Positions 25,253 to 35,400 of a stretch of 64,000 nucleotides of DNA are shown here, in pieces. The notes below the pieces were generated by a model. It was not told the origin of the DNA. It was given only the letters and a program-made list of their open reading frames with translations, and did no database searches. Every line of letters begins with the position of its first letter. Within the stretch, counting starts at the first letter, position 1. The stretch is from positions 1-64,000 of the forward strand of contig DASWMV010000191.1 in assembly GCA_036399575.1 (NCBI GenBank), in the 5' to 3' direction. The translations under genes and the position numbers were made by a program. Origin of the DNA: Abditibacterium sp036399575. Lineage in GTDB: Bacteria > Armatimonadota > Abditibacteriia > Abditibacteriales > Abditibacteriaceae.

Positions 25253-26014
25253 CGCGCGCAACTCGAAATTTACGTCTGCTACTCAGCGCCAGTTTTCGAT
25301 TCGCGCCGATTGCTGCGCGTATTGCCGCTTCGCCGCGAAAACCAAACCGTCAGGCGCGAACGTTTCCAAACTTTCCCCCAAACCGATTTCACACTCGAAA
25401 AAGCCGACGAAAACAACAATCGCCGCTTGCTTTTGCGACACAAACGCCTCGGATCCGAGTTTCGTTTCGCTCTCGAAGTCGAGATTGAAACGAACGCGGC
25501 TCCTATCGCCGAAGACAAACCCGATTTTGCGCGCTGGAAAATGCCGTCGCGCGCGGTGGTTTTCGGCCCAACGCTGCAAATTCTGGCGAAAGAAAGTCGC
25601 AAATTAGCACCGCTTTCGCGCGCGACATATTTCTGCGAGTTGTGCTTTCAAAGTTTGGAATACAATTCCCAGACTAACGACAAACCACGCGCGGCAATCG
25701 CGGTCTGGGACTCAAAAATCGGCAATTGCGCTGATTTCGCTCACGTTTTTTTGGTTTTGTGTCGGGCGGCGGGCCTTCCTGCGCGTTATGTCGCGGGCTT
25801 TGGCCACGCGCCCGGCCAGTTGCACGCCTGGGCCGAGGTGTGGTGCGATGGATTCTGGCACCCGTTCGACCCGACTCTGGGCCGCGCGGCTTCGCTGGGC
25901 AATATCGCCGTCGCGCTGGGCCGCGATTTCTATGACTGCTCGCCTCATAGCGGCACATTTCGCGGCGTAGCGGAAGCCCATTTGGAATTGCACTGCGAAA
26001 CGCGTTGCTTGTGA
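25244..26014 (+). CDS. Transglutaminase-like cysteine protease-fold protein
   Basis: 256 residues. The C-terminal half carries the transglutaminase core with catalytic triad C162 (GNCADFAHVFLVLCRAAGLPARYVAGF), H194 (GQLHAWAEVW) and D209 (FDPTLGR). The N-terminal about 100 residues form the beta domain often found in 'transglutaminase N-terminal' proteins. No signal peptide, so probably cytoplasmic; such proteins act as peptidases or amidases more often than cross-linkers. The start codon lies inside the inverted-repeat element, so the 5' leader is largely repeat sequence. Confidence 0.88.
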   Translation: MISRAQLEIYVCYSAPVFDSRRLLRVLPLRRENQTVRRERFQTFPQTDFTLEKADENNNRRLLLRHKRLGSEFRFALEVEIETNAAPIAEDKPDFARWKMPSRAVVFGPTLQILAKESRKLAPLSRATYFCELCFQSLEYNSQTNDKPRAAIAVWDSKIGNCADFAHVFLVLCRAAGLPARYVAGFGHAPGQLHAWAEVWCDGFWHPFDPTLGRAASLGNIAVALGRDFYDCSPHSGTFRGVAEAHLELHCETRCL

Positions 26015-26046
26015 ATGATTTTGCAAGTGCAAGAAAATCATTCACA
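26011..26046 (+). terminator. Hairpin at the end of the transglutaminase gene
   Basis: Arms gtgaatgatttt and aaaatcattcac around a short GC-poor loop; the stop codon is inside the left arm. No long T-run follows, so the stronger hairpin at 26071 probably does most of the termination. Confidence 0.6.
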
Positions 26047-26070
26047 AAAGCGGGGAAATCGCGCAGAAAA

Positions 26071-26110
26071 CGAAAAAACGCGAGGCGTAAGCCCCGCGTT
26101 TCGTTTTTCG
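26071..26110. terminator. Bidirectional terminator between convergent genes
   Basis: Stem aaacgcgaggc... / gccccgcgttt with a gtaa loop, A-run on the left and T-run on the right. It can serve the transglutaminase gene and, in reverse, the Gfo/Idh gene ending at 26125. Confidence 0.88.
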
Positions 26111-26124
26111 ATTTTGTGAGACTT

Positions 26125-27174
26125 TTAATCAATCACAACTTCGCGACCTGTGCGCGATGATTCATAAATCGCGTCGAGAATCTTTTGCAAAGCCAACGAT
26201 TCTTCGGGTTTGACGAACGCTTCTTCCTTGCCCTGCAACACATTAATGAAATGGGCCATGCGATTGGAATCAACGAGCGCTGGCAAATCTTCCACATCCT
26301 CAATCTTGTAGCCATCAGGCGTATTGTGGAGCTTTTGCAGTGGCGAAAGCTGGAGCCCCGCTTCGGTGCCGAGCAGTTCCGTGCGGTCGCCCTGGTCTAA
26401 ATTGGCTGCCCAAGACGCGCGGAGCAAAACGGTGCGACCACTTTTGAGTTTGATAAGCGCAATCGAGAAATCGTCTACGTCAAAAGGCTTGTTAGGATCG
26501 ATTTCGCCTTTGCCCCAGCTTCCGTCGCCCAGACCTCGTGGGCCAAATTTGGCGTAGGTTTGGCCCGAAACACTGGCCGCATCGAATTCGCCCATCAAAT
26601 AGAGCGCGCGGTCGAGAGCGTGAACACCGATGTCATAGGTCGCGCCGCCACCGGCGAATTTGGTCTGGGTGAACCACGAACCGATGCGCGGAATGCCGCT
26701 GCGGCGCAATATGTGGGTGTTGGCGTGATAGACCTCGCCCAGATCGCCGCGCAGGATGAGTTGCTTTGCGGTCTGGACTTCGGGCGACATGCGATAGTTT
26801 TGTCCAACCATCAGCAATTTGCCCTGTTTTTTGGCTTCTTCAACCAATTTGGCGGCGTCGGCGGCGTTGGTAGCCATCGGCTTGTCAATCATCACGTTTT
26901 TGCCCGCCTGAAGCGCTTCGAGACCAACTGGCGCGTGCAGAAAGTTGGGCAATGCAATGGAAATCACGTCGATGTCATCGCGGCCCAATAAAACTTTGTA
27001 ATCGGTGACGAGTTCGGGAACGCCGTATTTGTCGGCGGCTTCGCGCCCGCGTTCGGGAGAAGTTTCAGCGAGCGCGACGACTTTGGCGTCGGGATGACAT
27101 TGGAACGACTCGATGTGGTTGAAGCCGATTGCTCCAGCGCCGATAACGGCCACGTTATATTGGGTTTTTGACAT
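26125..27174 (-). CDS. Gfo/Idh/MocA family oxidoreductase
   Basis: 349 residues. NAD(P)-binding motif VAVIGAGAIGFNHIESF, then ISIALPNFLHAPVGLEALQAGKNVMIDKPMATN with the catalytic-loop Lys intact (DKP for EKP). The C-terminal domain has GGGATYDIGVHALDRALYLMGE, the metal-free GxxDxGxHxxD catalytic motif. It probably oxidises or reduces a sugar, inositol or related hydroxyl group; the substrate is unknown. ATG 27174 gives the conventional N-terminus (MSKTQYNV). It lies 40 bases downstream of the secreted-protein gene and is likely in that operon. Confidence 0.9.
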   Translation of the reverse strand: MSKTQYNVAVIGAGAIGFNHIESFQCHPDAKVVALAETSPERGREAADKYGVPELVTDYKVLLGRDDIDVISIALPNFLHAPVGLEALQAGKNVMIDKPMATNAADAAKLVEEAKKQGKLLMVGQNYRMSPEVQTAKQLILRGDLGEVYHANTHILRRSGIPRIGSWFTQTKFAGGGATYDIGVHALDRALYLMGEFDAASVSGQTYAKFGPRGLGDGSWGKGEIDPNKPFDVDDFSIALIKLKSGRTVLLRASWAANLDQGDRTELLGTEAGLQLSPLQKLHNTPDGYKIEDVEDLPALVDSNRMAHFINVLQGKEEAFVKPEESLALQKILDAIYESSRTGREVVID

Positions 27175-27214
27175 AGGAAAACCCAGTGTAGACGTTGGAG
27201 GAAATCGAGTCACA

Positions 27215-28294
27215 TCAATTGGCTGCAATTGGCTCTTGCGCGCCTAAAATTTCGGTGGTCGAAGTCGTTTCGCTCTCCATTTGCATCGGGATTGTCAAAA
27301 TGCTGCCTTTTCCAGCCATTCCACTTATCACCATTTCGCCATTCATCCGTTGCGAAATGCGGCTTTTGAGCGTCAAACCGCTCGCTTCATCGACTTCGAT
27401 TTCGCCCGTCGAAGTGCCGCTCAAATCAAGTTGACTGACGGGCGCCGGCTCTCCCAGTTTGTTTGCAGGCAAAGGGACTTTGAACGCGGCGCCCGCATCG
27501 GAAGTGAAACTGCCGCTTTGGGAAATCGAAACGATGCCTTTGGCGCGCGACCGAAACGTGTTTTTGCCGCTGTCGGTAAAAGTCGTTCCCATCATAGGCA
27601 TCGTTGACTCGAAGTTCCAACTCGCGCCGAGCGCGACAGGCGTTGTGGGCATCGCGCCATAAGCCGCGCTCAGCGTTTTTTCGAGAAATTCGCTCGACAT
27701 CATGCCTTTCATCATTTCACGTATGTTTTTTTGCGCCGCTTCTGTTTGGGGCGAGGGCGTGACGGCTTTTTCCGTGCCTTCTAAAACGCGATTCGCATAG
27801 GCTTCGACACCTTCGATTTCGCTGATTTTGCCCTGGGGTGAAAGCAAAAACGAAAGCTGCGCGCCGACGATGTTTTTGCCCATGTCCGCGAAGCCCTTCA
27901 TTTCGGCGGGCGGATTAGCGGAATCGTAAACCAATTTGCCGCCTTGCATAACACGCGAGGTTTGCGTCATTTCGCGGTAAATCATTTCGATACGCGCGCC
28001 TTTTTCGTCAACGGAAAGCACGTTCTGGTCGATGATAAAGCGGACTTTGGAAGTGTTTTCCATGTTCATTCCGCCTTCCATACCTTTCATCGCAGGCATT
28101 TGCTGCGAGTTCAGGCTCAAAGTTTCCGATGTGGTGCGAAGTTTCTGTCCGGCTTGAAGGCGCAATTTCCACTGAAATGGCGCGGTGTCGGGCGCGGTAA
28201 CAGGTGCGGTGTTTGCGAGCGGAGCGGCGGCTTGGTCTTGCGCCATGACCGGCGAAGTGGCACTCAAAGCGAGCAATATAGCGAGTTTTTTCAT
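27215..28294 (-). CDS. Secreted DUF6263-like protein
   Basis: 359 residues with a signal peptide (MKKLAILLALSATSPVMA, then QDQAAA). The mature sequence fits a two-part lipoprotein-like beta architecture: FQWKLRLQAGQKLRTTSETL near the start and a repeated 'STGEIEVDEASGLTLKSRISQRMNGEM' segment near the end, patterns I associate with the DUF6263 family. It is Met-rich (QQMPAMKGMEGGMNMENTS, MMKGMMSSEF), which might relate to metal binding. It overlaps the upstream PIG-L deacetylase gene by 4 bases (ATGA), so the two are translationally coupled. Function unknown. Confidence 0.7.
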   Translation of the reverse strand: MKKLAILLALSATSPVMAQDQAAAPLANTAPVTAPDTAPFQWKLRLQAGQKLRTTSETLSLNSQQMPAMKGMEGGMNMENTSKVRFIIDQNVLSVDEKGARIEMIYREMTQTSRVMQGGKLVYDSANPPAEMKGFADMGKNIVGAQLSFLLSPQGKISEIEGVEAYANRVLEGTEKAVTPSPQTEAAQKNIREMMKGMMSSEFLEKTLSAAYGAMPTTPVALGASWNFESTMPMMGTTFTDSGKNTFRSRAKGIVSISQSGSFTSDAGAAFKVPLPANKLGEPAPVSQLDLSGTSTGEIEVDEASGLTLKSRISQRMNGEMVISGMAGKGSILTIPMQMESETTSTTEILGAQEPIAAN

Positions 28295-29223
28295 GTGATT
28301 TGTCCGAAAACTTCATTGAGGCGCACAAAAGCGTGCAGGTAGCGCGGCGTTGAGCCAAGTTGCGTCGCGTGACATTCCAAAGCGGCCTTTTTCTGCGCGA
28401 TTTCTTCGCTGGATAATGCAAAAGACATCCATTTGGTGCCGCCGCGCAATAAATGGCGAGGCGGCGCGAGCGGCAAATGGGGATGATAACCGTTAGGCAC
28501 CGGCCAGATGCCGCAGTGAATCAGAAAGGCCAACAAACGGGGCCGCGCACGGGGCGAAAGCGACGCGATAGCTGCCTCGCAAAGATGATAGGCGACAACG
28601 TGATCGCCGTGTGTGTCGCGTGGATGGGTGGTGAGAACCAGAGTTGGCGCAAAATCTTCGAAGGCAAGCGCCAGATTTTCCAAAAGTGCCGCGCGGCAAT
28701 AGGGCGAGCGCGGCGCAAAGGCGCGTTCGTATTCGACGCGCTCAAAACCCGTAAAAGGCGAAACAAAAGGCGATTGAGACGAATAATCGCCATCCCATAT
28801 CGCGCGTGCTCCGCCATCAGGGAATCCGAAAAACAGCACATTTGACGCATCAACTCCCAGAGTTTGGGCCGCCTTGAGCGCCTCGCTTTGGCGCCTTCGT
28901 GCGATATCGGGCAGCGTTGTCTCGCCCTTACCACGCAAAACCTGCGAAATTTGCGTAGTGCGCGAGCCGTCACCGTTGCTCAGAAAGCCGATTTGCACTT
29001 CCATCCCAGCGGCGCGCGCCCACGCAATCAGCCCGCCCGCGCCCAAAACTTCGTCGTCAGGATGCGGCGCCAACACGAAAATGCGTTCGCGCGGCGCCAG
29101 TTCAGGAAACGTGGCCAACGGCACGCGCAAAGCGTCCAAATTATCGAAATGGCGCTTTAGCGCCGGCCCAGCAACTGGCACTAACGTTTGCGCGGTCGCT
29201 GCAAGCAGTTTTTTAGGGGACAT
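28291..29223 (-). CDS. PIG-L family (LmbE-like) deacetylase
   Basis: 310 residues. The metal-binding motif is HPDDE (residues 54-58, in FVLAPHPDDEVLGAGG), with the companion His motif HGDH in TTHPRDTHGDHVVAYH. The family comprises zinc-dependent N-deacetylases acting on GlcNAc-containing small molecules or glycans (for example MshB/BshB, LmbE). No thiol-biosynthesis genes are nearby, so the substrate is open. The ATG at 29223 starts MSPKKLLAATAQ; an upstream in-frame start would run into the divergent region. First gene of a three-gene operon. Confidence 0.9.
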   Translation of the reverse strand: MSPKKLLAATAQTLVPVAGPALKRHFDNLDALRVPLATFPELAPRERIFVLAPHPDDEVLGAGGLIAWARAAGMEVQIGFLSNGDGSRTTQISQVLRGKGETTLPDIARRRQSEALKAAQTLGVDASNVLFFGFPDGGARAIWDGDYSSQSPFVSPFTGFERVEYERAFAPRSPYCRAALLENLALAFEDFAPTLVLTTHPRDTHGDHVVAYHLCEAAIASLSPRARPRLLAFLIHCGIWPVPNGYHPHLPLAPPRHLLRGGTKWMSFALSSEEIAQKKAALECHATQLGSTPRYLHAFVRLNEVFGQIT

Positions 29224-29444
29224 AATTGAAAAACTAAAAGGAAAAACGCTGCGAAAGCTGCAATGCAGTTTAGAGCTTGACGAACTTTGGCCGGAGCGTG
29301 AGCGTCTGCTCATGCGATTCAGATCGCCTGATTACGAAAAGAAATCGGGTTGCTGACTCGCCTCATTGGAACACGCGCGCTGTCTATGCAAAACTGGCGC
29401 GCCGTCACAGGCAATTTTTTTTGTCTTTTGTCTTTCCTTCCCAA

Positions 29445-32400
29445 ATGCCCGCACCCCGCCTTTCCTCCGCGCGCTCTCGACTTTTGCGCCTCAAAAAAGG
29501 TTTGCCACGCCATAAAATCGCGCAACGCAGCGGTGGAAACGCGCCTAAAAACCCCTTTTTCGCGCGCGCGGGTGGCAGCGCGATTGGCGGCTCAATTCCA
29601 GGTGGTCGCGCCACGCGCGGCATTCCAATTTTGGTGTTTGGTGCACTTTCGATTTTGTGTGCACGCTGGTATTTCGGCCAAAATCTCGGAGTTAGCGGCG
29701 AAGTGGAGCGCGTTCTGCGCGCCCAGATCGTGCCCGAAATCGAAAAACAACTCGGCGCCAAAGTTGAAATTGGTGCGGTAAAAACCGATTGGTTAGGCCG
29801 CGTCGAAGTTTTCGATGTCGTGATCGGACGTAACCCCGCCCTACCAACGGGCGCTCTGGCACGCGCGAAAAGCGTCACGCTCAACCTCGATTTGCCTGGA
29901 CTTGCGCTGCGCCGCGCCACTTTTCCTGACGCGATTCGCTCCGTCACACTCGACGCGCCGCAAATCTATCTCAAACGCGACAAAACGGGCCTCAACTGGG
30001 CCAACATGTTGCCCGATAACGAGGGTGGCCCCAAAACGGCGTGGACAGGTCGCATTGCGGCGCTCAATGGGCGCGTTTACTATTTCGACTCAACTGTTCC
30101 TTCGGCATCGGGGCGCCCGCTTATTGTCGATGCGCGTGGTGTCGATGCGACCGTCGATGCGCTCGCCAACGCGCCCTACCGTTTTGTTGGTCGCTCACGC
30201 GAGCCGTATCTGGGCGTTGAAAAATTGCGTCTGAGCGAAATGTCGGGAGATGGCGCTGTTGATTCCGATTTTTCGCGCGGCATTTTGGGCATGCAAAGCC
30301 AGAAAGTGCCGCTCGCGGCGCTGGGCAATTTCGCATTTCCCAAACGCGATGTGATTTTGCGTGGGGGGATGGCATCGGGCCGCGTGCAAGTGATTTTACG
30401 AGGCAAAGTGCTCGTTCCGCACGGCAACCTGAATTTTGAAAACGTCGCGGCCACGATCAATTCGGTGCGCGAACCCAATTCCACGCGCGCGGCACAAATT
30501 GATAATTTCACTGGCCCAGTGCGTTTTGCAGGCGAGGCGTTTTCAACAGAGGGCGCCAAATTTCGCGCCCTCGATGCGGATTTCGCTGTCGCGGGTGCAG
30601 CATCGCTTGGAAAAGTTGGCGCTCCGCCGATTTTCGACCTTCGAATCGCCACCAAGGCGCTGCCAGTCGCGCGACTGCGCGGATTTTTGCCCGCCCAAAC
30701 ACAAAAGATCGCGTTTTCGAGTGGCCCAGCGGCGCTCAGCGCCCGAGTCGCCGGCACAACTAGCCAAATGACGGCAAGTGGCGCGCTCGATGCGCCAAAC
30801 GTCCGCTTTTCTGACTCTACAAGCGGCGCACGCGGGCAATTTTCCACGCTACGAACGGTGTTCAATGCCGCAACAAGCGGTGATTTCAAGAAATCGCTGG
30901 ATTGGCGTTTCGCGGCGCGATTTGCGGCCCCAACAGGCGCCGTTTCAACACCAAATGGTGCCATACAAGCCGCAAATTGGACCGGGAGCGCACGCGGCGT
31001 GCGTAATGGCGGCGCGGATTTCGATTTGCGCGCGCGCGATTTCGCGGTGCAAACGCCGCGTTATGGCACCTCGCGTGGCGCGGCGCTGCGTTTGACAGCC
31101 TCGACGCCGGACATTTTGCGACCTGACTGGCGCGGCAACGCGGTTTTAGAACGCGCATCCACTCAAAACCTACGTTTTGCTGCCCTTTCACCGGCGCTGG
31201 CAAAAACCATCAGGTCCTCGGGACTTCTTTCGGTCGCAGCCCAGTTCTCTGGTGTCGACGCGAATCTTTCATCGTCGAAATTAAAAACCAACGCAAGTTT
31301 TTCGCTGTCGCAATTGCAAATTGACGAGCGCGCTTTCGCGCAAAATGGCGCCCTGCCCATTGGCGGGGACGACTTCAATTTGCGCGCAATTCAAGGACGT
31401 CTGGCGCTTTCGAACGGCGTGTTGGCTGTGTCGCGCGCCAGCGCAATTTCGGCATTTGGCGCGCTCCGGCTAGATGCTGCCGTGCCGCTCAAAACCCCCA
31501 ATGCAGCGCGAATTGCGCTCAGTTTGCCGCAGGTTGAAGTGAGCGCCACGCGCCTCGCGCCGTTTTTGCGGGCGCAAAACGTCGCGCTCGATGGCGATTG
31601 GAGAGGGCGCGTTTCGCTACTGTCGCGTCAAGACGGCAGTGGCAAAATCGGCTTCGATTTCGATTTACAAACTAACAACTCGGCGTTACGTGGTCTCGGA
31701 AAACGCGGCGCACGGGTGTTTTTAGGTGCACCGCGTTTGCGGGGCCGCGCCGATTTCAACGCTCAAAACCCAGCGCGCAGTTGGGACGCAACCGCGACAC
31801 TCGAAGCCCGCGAAGCGCGCGTGCAAAGCGGTTCGCTAGGCCGTTTTGCCGCGCTTCCAGATCCGCTTTCCGGCGCGCGCGCTGTCGGGTTGCGCTTGAA
31901 TTTTAGTGGGCGTGCCGGACGCGATTTGGCCCAAACTGCCACGCCACGCCGAGTGATTCCGTTGGATTGGGCAGGCGAAATGCACGCCGAGCGTTTTTCC
32001 GCGCCACTCCCGATCCCAGGCCGAAAAGGCGTTTTTGCAACGCTCACCGACGCACGCGCCCACCTTGAAGCGGCGCGCGGCGGCATTGACATTTCGCGTT
32101 TCACCGCGCGGTTGGGACGCGGCTCACTTGATGGCACGGCGCGCATCGAAAATGGCCAGCCCAGCGCGCGGATTTTGGCCAGCAACGTCGATGTCGCGAC
32201 GCTCCAGCGCCTCGCAGCCCCTACGACGTTGGCAACCGCACGATTAGTGGGCCTTGCCGATGCGACGCTGCAAATCGCACCGGGAATTGACCCTCGCGCG
32301 CAAATCCGGCTTTCGCGCGGCGCGGTCTCACTTTCGCCGGGCGAAACGATACCTCTTGATGGCGCCCGCGCGCAGGTTTTGATGTTGCCCTCGGGCCAAA

Positions 32401-35400
32401 TCGAAGTGCGTGATGCGCTGGTGTGGAGCGAGGGCGCGCGCATCGCTGGCGAAGCTCGGCTCACGAATGCGCAGTGGAGCGGCCAGGTCAGCGCGTCGGG
32501 CGCGCGCTTGCAGCGTTTAGCGAGTTTTCCTTTTGCAAACGGTTTGCGTGATGCGATGCGCCCCGATGGACTGGCGGGCGGCGCTTTGACCTTTCAAATC
32601 GATCCCAAAAACCCGCGCAACGCAGCGATTTCAGGCAACGTAAACCTCAAGCTCGTTTCGGTGATGGGCGCTTCAATTGACGCGGCAACCGCGCAAGTCG
32701 AGGCGCGAAATGGGCCACGCGGCTGGAATTTCGCGCTAACCAACATAGCAGGTAATGCCGAAAGCGCGCCTTTCAGCGGCGAAGTTCGCGCGGATTCCGC
32801 TTCCAATTCGTGGCGCGTCAAATTGGGCGCGCAACAACTCGAAAGCGCGCGACTCACGCGTCTGGGCGCGTTACAAAACTTTGGCGGCGCAGCGCCGCGC
32901 GAAGAAGTTTTGAATCGTGCCCTACCCGTTAAAGGCGTTTTGTCAGGCGATGTCGAATTGGAAGGCACTCTTTTTGACGCCGAAGGCGCTTTTGCTCCGC
33001 GTCCGCGCGATGGTTTTGCGCGCGTTGCATCGGGCCAACTGGCGTGGCAAGGCCGCACTTTTGGCGCGCTTCGCGCGGATTTCGAGGTAGAAAAAGGCGT
33101 GGCACGCGCCAAAACACTGGAGCTTTTGCGCCCTGAAGGACAGGGCGATCAAAGCACGCCGATCTTGAGCATTTCAGGCCAGTTACCGCTCGAAATCGGC
33201 GCGCGCGGACTCGACGCGAAGCTACGAGTAGCCGAAGCGCCGCTCGCGTTTTTCGCCGATGTTTTGCGTGAAGGCAAAGATGCACTTCAAAAATCGGGGG
33301 TTTCGGTGCCGCTTTTCGAGCGCGCGGTTACCTACGTCGATGCGCTTCCAGCGGGAACTACGGGCCGCGTCGCACTCGAAGGCGCGATTCAAGGCAGTTG
33401 GAATGCCCCCATCATTCGCGTTTCCAGCCTGACGCTGCGCGATGGTCGCGCCCGCGTGCCAGCCGGCGGCTATAGCCCGCCCGCAATGCTCGATGCAGCG
33501 TTCGTGTTGGAAGACGGTGCCGTTACCATTGAAAAAGCCGAGTTTCGTCTCAAGAAGACAGCAACACCAATTGATTCCGCTTCCCAAAACAGCGCTTCAA
33601 CCGCCACCGCCTCGGAGGATGACGAGGCAGAAGATGACACGCTTTTGCGTGTTGAGCCGGGTGGAAAAGTGGTTCCCAATGGCCCGATTTCTCTGGCGGC
33701 AGACGTGCTTAACGCCAATTTATCTCAGTTTTCAACATGGGTGCCGGCGCTTCGTGCGCGCGATGGCTCGCCGCTATTGCGCGGCGAACTCTCGGAAGTT
33801 TCGTTTCGCGTGGGCGGCACGACCCTCGACCCCGCGATCACTGGCTCGGTCCAAGGCGAGAACCTGTCGTTTAGTTCTTATACGCTTGACCGTTTGCGCG
33901 TAGCGCGTTTTGAAATCGCCAATGGCGCGGCGCGTATCGAACCGGGCAATTTGACAGTGGTGAAAGGCGCCTTCCAGTCTTCGTCGGCTTATGGCAGCGT
34001 GCCGTGGAGTTGGACACCGCTTGGACCCGTCGCGAATGCACCGATTGACGTGCATTTCCCGCTGCAAACCCGCGATTTTGGCGCGTTGATTGGCGTGGCA
34101 GTTCCGGCGCTCAGCGTCGCCGATGCTGACGAGTTTCGCGGCTCGCTCGATGTGACAGGAACGCTTCAGGCGCCGCAAATTTCCGGCGCCATCACCATTC
34201 GCGGTGGTCAATTCCGTCTCGATCCGCGTCAGGACGCGTTTCAAACTGGCCTGACTGAGCTTTCGGGCACGCTCCGCTTCGTGGGCGGCAATCAAGTCGT
34301 CGTTGATGAAGAAGACCCACTCAAAGGTCGTTTGGTCGCGGCCAGCGCAGTTGAAGGCCGCAAAGCGCGCCGCGAAGATGTGCGCCCCGCATCTCCCGAG
34401 GTAAAAACCGTCGCGACAACTCCATTAGACGCGGTTGCCAAGACTCTGGAGACCAAAGGCACCTCAAAAATCGACAATAAAGATTCGTTTAAGGCGCCAC
34501 GTCTGGCCGGAGAGTGGGTTTTGCGCGGCGGCGTTTCGCGCGACCTCGAAATCGACCCGCGCGCGATTTTGAACCCTGCCAACGCCCTCGCACGGTTGCG
34601 CTACAATCTCTCGTTTTCGCTCGACAACGGTCTTTACGAATCGGATGCATTTCCGGGAGTGCGCGATGTGAGTTTGGGCGCGATTTGGAAGACCGGCAAA
34701 GGCCGTGCGCCCGAAAACTCGCAAAACGTGAGTTGGATGATCGCGGCGCGCGGCACCAAAACGCGTCGCCTCAAAACCGGCGGACAACTAACATCTTTTG
34801 GCTCTTTGACTCTGCGGCCCAATTTTGCGACGGGCATCGACGCTCTGGGCCGCTCGCGCGCCAACGAATTTAGTGGCGAAAAAGATTTCGCAGCGTTTCC
34901 AGTTTTCAAACGCATTGACTTCAAAGGGTTTCCCGACCGGCTCGCACAAGTGCGCCTCGATGATTTCGCGGTGGGACTTACGGGGGCCGCGTCGGGCGTC
35001 ATGGATGGGCGTTTGGTTTTAGACAACCGCTCCGGCACGCAGAAAGCGCCTCAGGAAGCCGTGCGTTTGCAACAGGCCTCTATTACGGGCCGTAGCGCGC
35101 CAGCGCGTTTATTTGGCGTGCCGTTTAACAGTGACGAGGATCGAACGCGCCCGCGTTTGGTGCAAAGCGATTTTTTTGGCGACACATCGGGCGATGTGGA
35201 AGCAGAAGAATCGGAAGTTCCCGCACCGCGACGCGGCGGAAATAATGTGCCTAGCACTGCGCCCAATAGCAGCGAAACGGTGATTGAGACTTCGGCTTCA
35301 ACGCCTCTGCGTTTGGCGGGAACACTTACGCTTGAGAGCGCGGAAATTTATGGCGCTCCGGCAGGCGGCGAGGGCGCAGCATTATTGCTTTCGCGCTTAC

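Noticed and set aside
29277..29444. Upstream extension of the TamB-like gene
   Set aside because: The first 56 codons have a Cys/Arg-rich, non-domain composition and the ATG at 29445 starts a normal basic N-terminus before the membrane anchor.
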